Source: Deltaproteobacteria bacterium
Lineage (GTDB): Bacteria > Desulfobacterota_B > Binatia > Bin18
Direction of reading: 5' to 3'
DNA length: 7,302 nt
NCBI GenBank assembly: GCA_012271025.1
Contig: JAAXHF010000402.1
Span: 1 to 7,302 of the forward strand
The notes beneath the pieces are model-generated. The model was not told the origin of the DNA. It was given only the letters and a program-made list of their open reading frames with translations, and did no database searches. Shown piece after piece: positions 1 to 6,824 of the stretch (position 1 is the stretch's first letter; every line of letters starts with the position of its first letter). The position numbers and the translations under genes are program-made.

Positions 1-1266
1 CCGTTCGCCATGCTGGCCCAGACCTGGATGATGCGCGACCATCAGCTCGTGTGGCGGGAATATCACGATATCCTTGAGCGGATGAACGCCACCATCCTGG
101 AGTACACCCGCGGCATGGCGATCATCAAAGCCTTTAATCACACCACCGAATCCTTCGCCCGCTTCGCCCAGACCGTCCGCGAGCACCGCGATTTTACAGC
201 CCGGCTGACCCACGACACCACGCTGCCGTACACGCTGTACTCGCTCCTGATCAGCGCCAATCTGTTCGTTCTGTTGCCGGTCGGGGTGTGGTTGCACCTT
301 GGCGGCAGCCTCGATATTCCGACCCTGGTCCTGTTCCTCTTTCTGGGCATCGGTATCACCATCCCCTGCCAGCGGCTGATGTTCTTCTTCGGCCAGTTCA
401 TGCAGCTGGCCGAAGGCGCCAAGCGGGTCGAGCGGATACTCCGTCAGCCCGCCCTGCCCGAGCCCTCACAGTCCAGCCTGCCCCAGGGCCATGCGGTCAG
501 CTTCGAGCAGGTTGATTTCTCGTACACCGACCAGGGCGAAACCCTGCGCCAGGTCAGCTTCACCGCCCCGTCACGCAAAGTCACGACTCTCGTCGGTCCG
601 TCGGGCGCCGGCAAAACAACGGTCGCCCGACTCATCGCCCGTTTCTGGGACGTGGACTGCGGCGCTGTGCTGATCGGCGGGGTGGATGTCCGGGCAATGG
701 GCGGTGATCAGCTCATGGAGCAGGTGAGCTTTGTCTTCCAGGATGTCTTTTTGTTCAACGACAGCGTGGCCAATAATATTCGGATGGGACGGCCTGGGGC
801 GACGCACGACGAGGTGATGGCTGCGGCGCGGGCGGCCCGCTGTCACGACTTCATCACCGACCTGCCCCAGGGCTATGAGACTCTCATCGGCGAACGCGGC
901 GCCCGCCTGTCGGGCGGCGAGAAGCAGCGCCTGTCCATTGCGCGGGCCATCCTCAAGGACGCGCCCATTCTCGTTCTGGACGAGGCCACAGCGTTTGCCG
1001 ATCCGTACACCGAGTCCCTGATCCAGCAGGCGCTGGCCGCGCTGAGCCGCAACAAGACGGTCATCGTTATTGCCCATCGCCTGTCGACCATCACCGAGGC
1101 CGACTCCATCGTCGTGTTTCAGGCTGGCCGGGTGGAGGCCCAGGGCCGGCATCAGGATCTCCTCTCCAGCAGTGACACCTACCGGCGCATGTGGCAGGCG
1201 CACCGCTCGGCACGCAGCTGGTCGTTTACCCGGGAAACGGTCGCAGAAAGGAAAGCCACGGCATGA
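1..1266 (+). CDS. Siderophore-type ABC half-transporter (fused permease-ATPase), 5'-truncated
   Basis: Inner-membrane ABC half-transporter with a permease domain followed by an ATPase domain, probably working as a heterodimer with the next gene. The frame is open from base 1, so the true start lies outside the window; aligning its GMAIIKA (from 112) with GMPVLKA of the next protein implies about 165 missing N-terminal residues. The last membrane helices lie at about 235-380. The ATPase shows Walker A GPSGAGKT (595-618), signature LSGGE (907-921), Walker B ILVLDE (967-984) and the H-switch His (1075-1077). The D-loop reads AFAD (991-1002) rather than the usual SALD/ASLD. Fused half-transporter pairs next to PchR/YbtA-type regulators are known for siderophore transport (YbtPQ, IrtAB); that role here is inferred from context. 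A lipid or drug exporter is the main alternative. The ABC assignment is firm, the substrate is not. Confidence 0.9.
   Translation, partial: PFAMLAQTWMMRDHQLVWREYHDILERMNATILEYTRGMAIIKAFNHTTESFARFAQTVREHRDFTARLTHDTTLPYTLYSLLISANLFVLLPVGVWLHLGGSLDIPTLVLFLFLGIGITIPCQRLMFFFGQFMQLAEGAKRVERILRQPALPEPSQSSLPQGHAVSFEQVDFSYTDQGETLRQVSFTAPSRKVTTLVGPSGAGKTTVARLIARFWDVDCGAVLIGGVDVRAMGGDQLMEQVSFVFQDVFLFNDSVANNIRMGRPGATHDEVMAAARAARCHDFITDLPQGYETLIGERGARLSGGEKQRLSIARAILKDAPILVLDEATAFADPYTESLIQQALAALSRNKTVIVIAHRLSTITEADSIVVFQAGRVEAQGRHQDLLSSSDTYRRMWQAHRSARSWSFTRETVAERKATA
1247..1255 (+). promoter_or_regulatory. Ribosome binding site fixing the start of the second ABC gene
   Basis: The purine-rich stretch AAAGGAAAG ends 7 bases before the ATG at 1263. 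It supports that start over an in-frame ATG at 1191, which would add 24 residues with no membrane or domain character, inside the end of the preceding gene. Confidence 0.6.
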
Positions 1267-2990
1267 TTCAGCGGGGTTTTGGGCTGGCCGGCCGCACCGA
1301 TGCTCAGTTGATCCGGGGCGTTGTCTTCAAAATCCTGGACGCCTTTCTTCAGGGCGCGCCGATCGGCTTTCTGTACCTGGCCCTCCAGGAACTCTTTTCG
1401 GGCACGCCGGACGCCTCCCGGCTGATGTGGCTGGTGGTCGGGATCGGCGGGTGTCTCATCCTGCAGGGGCTGGCCTTTTACCGCTCGACGCTGGACGTTT
1501 TTCTGTCGACCTACTCGCTGATGGCCGATATGCGGTGGCGGATGGGAGAACACCTGCGGCGGCTGCCGATGGGCTTTTTTTCCGACCGCCGGTCCGGCGA
1601 CCTGAACGCCGTCCTCACCCTGGATGTCGCCCAGGTCGAAGAGGTTTTTACCCACATCTACGCCCTGCTGGTAGCCATGCTGGCCCTGCCCATCTTTGTC
1701 GCGCTGATTCTGGTGTGGATGGACTGGCGCATGGCCCTGGCCAGCCTGGCCACGCTTCCGCTGGCCATTCCGGCCCTGATGGCGGGTCAGTACCTGGTCC
1801 GACGCAACGGACAAAAGCGCGCCCAGGCGCAGATCGACGTCATCTCGCGGATGATCGAGTATGTCCAGGGCATGCCCGTGTTGAAAGCCTGCCGTCTGGT
1901 CGGACCGCGTTTTCAGCAGTTGGAGCGGGCGCTGGCCGACTTTCGTCGGAAAAGTTTTCGGCTCGAAGCCATACCCGCTCCGTTTATTCTTGGCTATGCC
2001 ATCATTCTGGAACTCGGCTTTGTGTTCGTGCTGTTTGTCGGGACGTATCTGCTGCTGGGCGGCGCACTCAGTGTTCCCGTCCTTCTGATGTTTCTGGTTA
2101 TCAGCCTGCGCTTTTACCACCCGCTCCAACAGGTCGGCACCTATCTGGCACAGCTGCGCTATTTCCGCCTGTCCTTCGACCGTATCCAGGCGGTTCTGGA
2201 CGAACGGCCGTTGCCGGAACCGGCCGACGATCCCTATCTTGCGCGTTTTGACATCGCTTTTGACTCGGTGTCGTTTCGCTATGCGGAAGAGCCGGTGCTG
2301 GACCGGGTGAGTTTCTCCATACCCGAGCGGAGTGTGACCGCCCTGGTCGGGCCGTCCGGCTCGGGCAAGACCACCATTGCCAATCTGATCGCGCGTTTCT
2401 GGGACGTGCAGGCCGGGGCGGTGTGTATTGGCGGGCGGAATATCACCGAGCTGCGAACCGAGCGGCTGCTGTCGTATATCAGCATGGTCTTGCAGGACGT
2501 GTATCTGTTTCGCGACACGGTTTTGAACAATATCCGGCTGGGCCGGCCGGACGCCAGCGTCGAGGAGGTCGAGGCGGCGGCGCGGGCGGCCCAGTGCCAC
2601 GACTTCATAACGCGACTGCCGAACGGCTATGACACGCTGATCGGAGAAGGCGGCTCAACCCTGTCGGGCGGCGAGCAACAACGCCTGTCCATCGCCCGGG
2701 CGATCATCAAAGACGCGCCGATCATCCTGCTCGACGAAGCCACGGCCTCGCTCGACCCGGAAAACGAGGCCCTGATCCAGCACGGCTTCCAGGCCCTGGT
2801 CCGGGACAAAACCCTGGTGGTGATTGCCCACCGTCTGGCGACCATCCAGCATGCCGACCAGATTCTGGTCCTGGATCAGGGCCGGATTGTCGAGCGGGGC
2901 AGGCATGCCGATCTCCTGGCCCTGAACGGCCTGTACGCCCGCCTGTGGCGGGAACAGGCGCGGGCGCACGGCTGGAAGATGGCCGCCTGA
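1263..2990 (+). CDS. Siderophore-type ABC half-transporter (fused permease-ATPase), partner subunit
   Basis: Complete 575-residue half-transporter, a normal length for the YbtP/YbtQ class. The N-terminal half has hydrophobic segments around residues 20-45, 55-80, 140-185 and 235-285, a type IV (exporter-fold) permease arrangement. The ATPase has Walker A GPSGSGKT (residues 363-370), signature LSGGEQQ (467-473), Walker B IILLDE (487-492), a canonical D-loop ASLD and the H-switch AHR. Its ATG overlaps the upstream stop as ATGA (1263-1266), so the two subunits are probably translationally coupled and made in equal amounts. It is clearly a paralogue of the upstream gene, with blocks of near-identical DNA in the ATPase domain. 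The siderophore role is inferred from the neighbouring PchR-like regulator and feo genes. YbtP/YbtQ and IrtAB import despite their exporter fold, so the direction of transport cannot be read from the sequence. Confidence 0.92.
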   Translation: MIQRGFGLAGRTDAQLIRGVVFKILDAFLQGAPIGFLYLALQELFSGTPDASRLMWLVVGIGGCLILQGLAFYRSTLDVFLSTYSLMADMRWRMGEHLRRLPMGFFSDRRSGDLNAVLTLDVAQVEEVFTHIYALLVAMLALPIFVALILVWMDWRMALASLATLPLAIPALMAGQYLVRRNGQKRAQAQIDVISRMIEYVQGMPVLKACRLVGPRFQQLERALADFRRKSFRLEAIPAPFILGYAIILELGFVFVLFVGTYLLLGGALSVPVLLMFLVISLRFYHPLQQVGTYLAQLRYFRLSFDRIQAVLDERPLPEPADDPYLARFDIAFDSVSFRYAEEPVLDRVSFSIPERSVTALVGPSGSGKTTIANLIARFWDVQAGAVCIGGRNITELRTERLLSYISMVLQDVYLFRDTVLNNIRLGRPDASVEEVEAAARAAQCHDFITRLPNGYDTLIGEGGSTLSGGEQQRLSIARAIIKDAPIILLDEATASLDPENEALIQHGFQALVRDKTLVVIAHRLATIQHADQILVLDQGRIVERGRHADLLALNGLYARLWREQARAHGWKMAA

Positions 2991-3021
2991 GGCGAGCGTC
3001 CACCACAGGCGGACCGAACGT

Positions 3022-4038
3022 TCAGCCGCAAGCAGTGGGACGCGGGGTATGGCTGAGATAGGTCCGTGGACTCACGCCGAACTTCTTGCGAAAGGCGGCC
3101 GAAAAATGGCTCGGGTTGGTATAGCCGACAGCGCAGGCCACTTCGGCCACATTCAGCTCATTCTCGCCCAGCAGCTGCCGCGCCCGCTCCATGCGCTGAT
3201 TGTGCAGGTAGCCGAACGCCGTGGTGCCAAAGACCTGACGGAAGCCTCGCTTGAGCTTGCAGTCGTTGAGTCCAACCTGACGCGCCAGGGCCAGCAGGCC
3301 GGGTGGCTCCTCTATATTGGCCAGCAGAATATCGCGGGCGGCATGGATGCGCTCCACATCCGTGGCGCGCAGAGGCGCGGTCGCGCTCTGGGCTTCGTCG
3401 CGCGCCTGATCAAGAAACAGGGCAATCAGTTCGAGCGCCTTGCTCTCCAGATACAGTCGCTGTGTCGCGCCCCGGTAGGGACAGGCCAGCAACTGCGATA
3501 ACACCACCCGAGCGGCAGGTGTGATTTGCCGGAAGTCAAAGAACAGGGTCTGCTGAGAGCCGTCGAGAATCCGCCGGAGTGGGGTGGGCAGGCCCGCTTC
3601 GTCGCCCGCGACAAAAGTGCCGAGGAGACTCGGCTCAATGCCCAGGCCGACCACCAGAATCCGCTGACGTGGGGCGTGGGTTGCGGTTCCCCGGAAATCC
3701 GGGCTGAAGGACAGGCTGCTCTGATCGCGGCAAACCCGCAGCTCGCCTTTGCTGCCCTCAAGCGCATAGCGCATATCTCCGGCAAGACAGAACCCAAACC
3801 CGACCTGGCTGAACCCGCTGAAATCGCCATCGAGCAGAAACGCCTGGCTGAAGGTGGAATCGTGGATCATGAGGTCGAGACCGGCTCGCAGTTGCAGTCC
3901 GTGAAAATATCCGCTGCCCAGCTCCTCGGGCCATTCCAGCCTCTCCCCGCTCCCGTCTGTCCGCCTGTTCGCGCCGGTCTGCGCCTCAAGGCCGGCCATG
4001 TACTCGGTCAGGTTCGTCGCTTCAATGCGTATCTTCAC
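3022..4038 (-). CDS. PchR/YbtA-like AraC-family transcriptional regulator of iron or siderophore genes
   Basis: A 338-residue DNA-binding regulator. The C-terminal AraC domain (about 224-330) has two helix-turn-helix units, one at about 248-267 (LLALARQVGLNDCKLKRGF) and one at about 296-321 (NVAEVACAVGY...FRKKFG). Family hallmarks before and inside it include ITPAARVVLSQLL, CPYRGATQRLYLESKALELIALF and VFGTTAFGYL; this set is characteristic of the PchR group, which in known members senses ferric siderophore and activates siderophore receptor and transport genes. The start is GTG at 4038, supported by GGAGAG (complement of 4047-4052) 8 bases upstream; the first Met codon lies 13 codons in. It is convergent with the ABC pair (31-bp gap) and divergent from feoA. 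Targets are inferred: the ABC genes, an unseen receptor, or its own promoter region. Confidence 0.92.
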   Translation of the reverse strand: MKIRIEATNLTEYMAGLEAQTGANRRTDGSGERLEWPEELGSGYFHGLQLRAGLDLMIHDSTFSQAFLLDGDFSGFSQVGFGFCLAGDMRYALEGSKGELRVCRDQSSLSFSPDFRGTATHAPRQRILVVGLGIEPSLLGTFVAGDEAGLPTPLRRILDGSQQTLFFDFRQITPAARVVLSQLLACPYRGATQRLYLESKALELIALFLDQARDEAQSATAPLRATDVERIHAARDILLANIEEPPGLLALARQVGLNDCKLKRGFRQVFGTTAFGYLHNQRMERARQLLGENELNVAEVACAVGYTNPSHFSAAFRKKFGVSPRTYLSHTPRPTACG

Positions 4039-4046
4039 CGGTCGAT

Positions 4047-4052
4047 CTCTCC
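4047..4052 (-). promoter_or_regulatory. Ribosome binding site deciding the GTG start of the AraC regulator
   Basis: GGAGAG on the minus strand sits 8 bases before the GTG at 4038-4036, an ideal spacing, which favours this start over the internal ATG 13 codons later. Confidence 0.65.
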
Positions 4053-4076
4053 AGTGGGATAAGTCTGAATACCTAG

Positions 4077-4106
4077 ATCATAGTTGAAATTGAAAGTCAA
4101 TTTCAT
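4077..4106 (-). promoter_or_regulatory. Candidate sigma-70 promoter of the AraC-family regulator
   Basis: Reading the minus strand, ATGAAA (4106-4101, 4/6 match to TTGACA), an 18-base spacer and TATGAT (4082-4077, 5/6 match to TATAAT) would start transcription near 4070, leaving a leader of about 30 bases with the GGAGAG ribosome site. The inverted repeat at 4085-4105 lies between and over these elements. Inferred from sequence match only. Confidence 0.4.
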
Positions 4107-4112
4107 TATTGT
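4084..4112 (+). promoter_or_regulatory. Candidate sigma-70 promoter of feoA, predicted leaderless
   Basis: TTGAAA (4084-4089, 5/6 match to TTGACA), a 17-base spacer and TATTGT (4107-4112, 4/6 match to TATAAT). A start site about 7 bases downstream falls at or next to the A of the feoA ATG (4119). The inverted repeat covers the -35 and spacer, so a bound repressor would block polymerase. Absence of a good Shine-Dalgarno before feoA fits a leaderless or very short-leader transcript. Confidence 0.45.
4085..4105. promoter_or_regulatory. Perfect inverted repeat, candidate Fur box between the regulator and feoA
   Basis: Arms TGAAATTGA and TCAATTTCA are exact reverse complements (9 bp each) around the spacer AAG, 21 bp in all. 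Compared with the classic 21-bp overlapping Fur operator built on TGATAAT units, I count 15 of 21 identities, with the TGA...TCA positions conserved. It is strikingly AT-rich against the GC-rich surroundings and sits in the divergent gap, 46 bases from the regulator start and 13 bases from the feoA start. Fur control of feo operons is well established in other bacteria; binding here is inferred. An AraC-regulator or DtxR-type site is the alternative. Confidence 0.6.
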
Positions 4113-4118
4113 GACCGG

Positions 4119-4361
4119 ATGCAAAAGACCCTGGCAGATCTCAGACCCTCCGAGTCCGGGCAAATTCACGCCATCAGCGGCGCCGACGGCATCTCCCACC
4201 GTTTGGCCGAACTCGGCTTTACCCGAGGCCAAATGGTCGAGGTCATCCGCTTTGCTCCGTTGGGCGATCCCATTCAGATTCGCATCCGTGGCTTCCAGCT
4301 CGCCCTGCGCCGTCAAGAAGCCACCCGCGTCCTGCTTGCCTCCCCAGCCCCCAGTGCATAA
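4119..4361 (+). CDS. feoA: Ferrous iron transport protein A (FeoA)
   Basis: An 80-residue cytoplasmic SH3-fold protein that assists the FeoB ferrous iron permease. The sequence has the FeoA signature features in order: HRLAELGFTRGQMVEVI (about 27-43), APLGDPIQIRIRG and LALRRQEATRVLL near the C-terminus. Length is typical for the family (about 75-85 residues). ATG 4119 is the only plausible start: the frame upstream holds no ATG, GTG or TTG before the in-frame stop at 4074-4076. There is no convincing ribosome site in front. It is first in an operon with feoB, whose start follows 14 bases after this stop, and it is transcribed away from the AraC regulator with the Fur-like repeat directly upstream. 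Confidence 0.95.
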   Translation: MQKTLADLRPSESGQIHAISGADGISHRLAELGFTRGQMVEVIRFAPLGDPIQIRIRGFQLALRRQEATRVLLASPAPSA

Positions 4362-4375
4362 GAAGACAGTCGTGT

Positions 4376-6574
4376 ATGGCCAGTCTCTCCCCTTCTGAAT
4401 CCGTTGAGTTGTCCGTCAGCGCCGGACGCCGCTACCGGGTGGCGGTGGTTGGCAACCCCAATACGGGCAAGACCACCCTGTTCAACGCCCTGACCGGCCT
4501 GAGCCAGCATACCGGCAACTATCCCGGTGTCACGGTGGAAAGCGCGCTGGGAGAATTCCGCGAAGACCAGGATCGTTTTCTGGTGGTGGATCTGCCCGGG
4601 ACCTACTCGCTGGCCGCCCGTGCCCCGGATGAGATGATTGCGGTGTCGGTGCTGCTGGGTCGCGGCAAAGGCGTGGCCCAGCCGGACGTGATTGTGTGTG
4701 TGGTCGATGCCACCAATCTCGACCGCAACCTCTACCTGGCGACCCAGGTCATTGATATCGGGCTGCCGCTGGTCATTGCCCTGACCATGACCGATCTGGC
4801 CGACAAGCAGGGACTCCGACTCAATATTCCCGAACTCGAACGCCGCCTGGGCGTCCCGATTGTGCCTGTTCAGGCAGCAAAACACAGCGGGCTGGCACGC
4901 CTGCGGCGGGCGATTCGGACCGCCGCCCGGGAGGCACCCAGACCACCGCGCCCGGTCCGTCTGCCCGCCCCTGTCGAACACGAGGCCGAGGCGCTTAGCG
5001 CCAGTCTGTCCCCGGCCGGGCTGTCGGCCGCCTTTGCCGAACGGGTGCTGCTCGACACGGACGGCCTGTTGGAACACGACCTCATTGGCGAGCGTGGCAG
5101 CCCGGCCCGCACCGAACTCCAGGCCGCCCGGCAGCGCCTGGCCACGGCTGGAGTCAAGGTGCCCCAGGTTGAGGTGACGCAGCGCTATGCGTGGATCGCC
5201 CAAACCGTTGCCGCCGGGCTTGAGACGCGGACGACTGACACGGCCACGACACCGTCCTGGAGCGAGCGCATTGATGCGCTGGTGACGCATAAGGTCTGGG
5301 GTCTGGCGATCTTCCTGCTGACCATGGCCGTCACCTTCCAGTCGATCTTCTCCTGGGCCGTCCCGGCCATCGACGCTGTTGACGGCCTGTTCTCGGCCCT
5401 CGGCGCCTGGGTCGGGGGCAGCCTGGCCGAGGGCCCGCTGCGGAGCCTGATCGTCGATGGCATTATTGGCGGGGTTGGAGCGGTGGTGGTGTTCGTGCCC
5501 CAGATTGCCATCCTGTTCGGCCTCCTCGGCCTGCTCGAAGACTCCGGGTATATGGCCCGGGCGGCGTTCTTGATGGACCGTCTGCTGGCCGGCTTCGGCC
5601 TGTCGGGGCGGAGTTTTATCCCGCTGCTGTCGTCTTTTGCGTGCGCGGTGCCGGGCATCATGTCGGCCCGCACCATCGAGAACCAGCGCGACCGGATCGC
5701 CACCATTCTGATTGCCCCGCTGATGAGCTGTAGCGCCCGTCTGCCGGTGTATGTGTTGTTGATCTCGGCCTTTATTCCGGCCCAGACCGTGTGGGGTGTG
5801 GTCGGGCTTCAGGGGCTGACCCTGTTTGCCATGTACCTGATCGGGCTGCTCGTCGCCCCGCCGATCGCCCTGGTGCTCAAGCGGACGATACTGGCCGGCG
5901 AGCCCGTGCCCTTTCTGCTCGAATTGCCGGCCTTCAAGGTCCCGGCCTGGCGGGTGGTGGTCTTCCGCATGTATGACCGCAGCCTGGCCTTTCTGAAACG
6001 GGCCGGCACGATCATCCTGGCTACCACCATCCTGGTCTGGGCCTTATCCTACTACCCCTACTCGGATCAGATCACCCACGAGTTTGCCGCCCGACGGGCC
6101 GCAGCCCCGGCCGCCGCACAGGACAGCCTGGCGGTTGAAGAAGCCGGTGAGCGTCTGCGCCAGAGTTATCTGGGCCGGGCCGGGCAGACGATCGAGCCGC
6201 TCGTCGAGCCGCTCGGCTGGGACTGGAAGATCGGCATGGCGACCCTGGCCAGCTTTCCGGCCCGCGAGGTGATCATCGCCGCCCTGGGCACGATCTATAA
6301 CCTGGGCAGCGAGCAGGACGAGTCCAGCCTTGAGCTGCGTGACGCCATGCGGGCCGAACGCCGGCCGGACGGCCGACCGGTCTATACCCCGCTGGTCGCG
6401 CTGTCGATCATGGTCTTTTTTGCCCTGTGCTGCCAGTGTGGGGCGACCCTGGCGACGATTAAACGCGAGACCAATTCCTGGGGCTATCCGGTCTTCACTT
6501 TTGTGTATATGACGGGTCTGGCCTACCTTGGTGCCCTGGGGGTGTATCAGCTCGGCAGTCGTCTGACCGGCTGA
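4376..6574 (+). CDS. feoB: Ferrous iron transporter FeoB (GTPase-coupled permease)
   Basis: A 732-residue inner-membrane Fe2+ uptake protein, close to the family norm (E. coli 773). The N-terminal G domain has G1 GNPNTGKT (26-33), the switch region GNYPGVTVE (47-55), G3 DLPG (72-75), a G4 position that reads TMTD (137-140) where NxxD is usual, and G5-like QAAK (166-169). A helical spacer follows to about residue 300, then the membrane domain from about 307. Conserved permease motifs are FACAVPGIM (421-429, Cys423), MSCSARLPVY (450-459, Cys452) and a C-terminal CCQCG (Cys685, 686, 688) leading to the usual RETNSWGYP segment. It follows feoA by 14 bases and precedes the FeoB-associated small protein by 17. 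Frame is intact; the G4 change is a single-codon difference (ACC rather than AAC) in an otherwise normal G domain. Confidence 0.97.
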   Translation: MASLSPSESVELSVSAGRRYRVAVVGNPNTGKTTLFNALTGLSQHTGNYPGVTVESALGEFREDQDRFLVVDLPGTYSLAARAPDEMIAVSVLLGRGKGVAQPDVIVCVVDATNLDRNLYLATQVIDIGLPLVIALTMTDLADKQGLRLNIPELERRLGVPIVPVQAAKHSGLARLRRAIRTAAREAPRPPRPVRLPAPVEHEAEALSASLSPAGLSAAFAERVLLDTDGLLEHDLIGERGSPARTELQAARQRLATAGVKVPQVEVTQRYAWIAQTVAAGLETRTTDTATTPSWSERIDALVTHKVWGLAIFLLTMAVTFQSIFSWAVPAIDAVDGLFSALGAWVGGSLAEGPLRSLIVDGIIGGVGAVVVFVPQIAILFGLLGLLEDSGYMARAAFLMDRLLAGFGLSGRSFIPLLSSFACAVPGIMSARTIENQRDRIATILIAPLMSCSARLPVYVLLISAFIPAQTVWGVVGLQGLTLFAMYLIGLLVAPPIALVLKRTILAGEPVPFLLELPAFKVPAWRVVVFRMYDRSLAFLKRAGTIILATTILVWALSYYPYSDQITHEFAARRAAAPAAAQDSLAVEEAGERLRQSYLGRAGQTIEPLVEPLGWDWKIGMATLASFPAREVIIAALGTIYNLGSEQDESSLELRDAMRAERRPDGRPVYTPLVALSIMVFFALCCQCGATLATIKRETNSWGYPVFTFVYMTGLAYLGALGVYQLGSRLTG

Positions 6575-6576
6575 GC

Positions 6577-6584
6577 GGAAAGAG
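6577..6584 (+). promoter_or_regulatory. Ribosome binding site of the FeoB-associated small gene
   Basis: GGAAAGAG ends 7 bases before the ATG at 6592. It supports that this very short frame is translated. Confidence 0.55.
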
Positions 6585-6591
6585 TCGCCGT

Positions 6592-6735
6592 ATGGATGTC
6601 CAGACCTTGCTCGTCCTGCCCATTGTCGCCGTGGCCGCCGTGTATGTCGGCCGGCGGCTGTGGCCGCGCCGTCGAGAGAAGGCCGGCTGTGAGAGCTGTC
6701 CCCAAAACCGGAACCGGACCGATGATTATGCGTGA
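6592..6735 (+). CDS. FeoB-associated Cys-rich membrane protein, 47 residues
   Basis: Short frame directly after feoB. Residues 4-20 (QTLLVLPIVAVAAVYVG) form one membrane helix; a basic stretch RRLWPRRREK (21-30) follows, which by the positive-inside rule puts the C-terminus in the cytoplasm; then CESC (33-36) and a polar tail. This N-terminal helix, basic loop and CxxC layout, together with the place after feoB, matches the FeoB-associated Cys-rich membrane protein family (Pfam FeoB_associated). In other bacteria this protein takes the third place in feo operons lacking a recognisable FeoC. Its function is not established; a metal or Fe-S site, or redox contact with FeoB, is speculation. This copy has only two cysteines; some relatives carry more. 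The ribosome site and the gap of 17 bases to feoB support expression. Confidence 0.8.
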   Translation: MDVQTLLVLPIVAVAAVYVGRRLWPRRREKAGCESCPQNRNRTDDYA

Positions 6736-6750
6736 GCCCGTCCCGTTCGC

Positions 6751-6778
6751 TTGACATCGCGGGCCGGGACAAGATAAT
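6751..6778 (+). promoter_or_regulatory. Strong sigma-70-like promoter upstream of the IscA-like gene
   Basis: Perfect TTGACA at 6751-6756, a 16-base spacer and GATAAT at 6773-6778 (5/6 match to TATAAT). A start near 6785 would give a leader of about 40 bases ending in the AGAGGAGGG ribosome site. This suggests the gene can be transcribed apart from the feo operon. I see no clear Fur or IscR operator over it. Confidence 0.6.
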
Positions 6779-6812
6779 GGCAGGGATTCGAAGCCACGCT
6801 GGCGAGGCGCTC

Positions 6813-6821
6813 AGAGGAGGG
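6813..6821 (+). promoter_or_regulatory. Strong Shine-Dalgarno of the IscA-like gene
   Basis: AGAGGAGGG is nearly the full anti-16S complement and lies just 3 bases before the ATG at 6825, slightly closer than usual. It fixes the start of the gene. Confidence 0.65.
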
Positions 6822-6824
6822 ACA

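Noticed and set aside
1191..1262. Longer start for the second ABC gene
   Set aside because: The added 24 residues overlap the upstream gene, have no family character, and a good ribosome site precedes the ATG at 1263.
1070..2251. 393-residue plus-strand frame overlapping both ABC genes in another phase
   Set aside because: Rich in Arg, Gly and Pro with no domains; spans the ends of two well-supported genes.
1179..2600. 473-residue open frame on the minus strand opposite the second ABC gene
   Set aside because: It lies opposite a gene with complete ABC motifs, has no recognisable domain and low-complexity, His/Gln/Asp-rich composition. Long antisense frames are expected in GC-rich coding DNA.
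2983..3021. Terminator between the convergent ABC pair and AraC gene
   Set aside because: Only 4-bp arms (CGCC/GGCG and GTCC/GGAC) with no T-run on either strand.
3526..4062. 178-residue plus-strand frame opposite the AraC regulator
   Set aside because: The minus strand encodes a full-length PchR-like protein with both HTH units; the plus frame is its shadow and even runs over the regulator's ribosome site.
4313..5290. 325-residue open frame on the minus strand opposite the feoB G domain
   Set aside because: Antisense shadow of feoB. The sense frame has intact G1, G3 and permease motifs; the antisense product resembles nothing I know.
6740..6770. Inverted repeat GTCCCG/CGGGAC after the feo operon as a terminator
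   Set aside because: The 6-bp arms are separated by 19 bases, no T-run follows, and it contains the -35 of the next gene. Not supportable as an intrinsic terminator.
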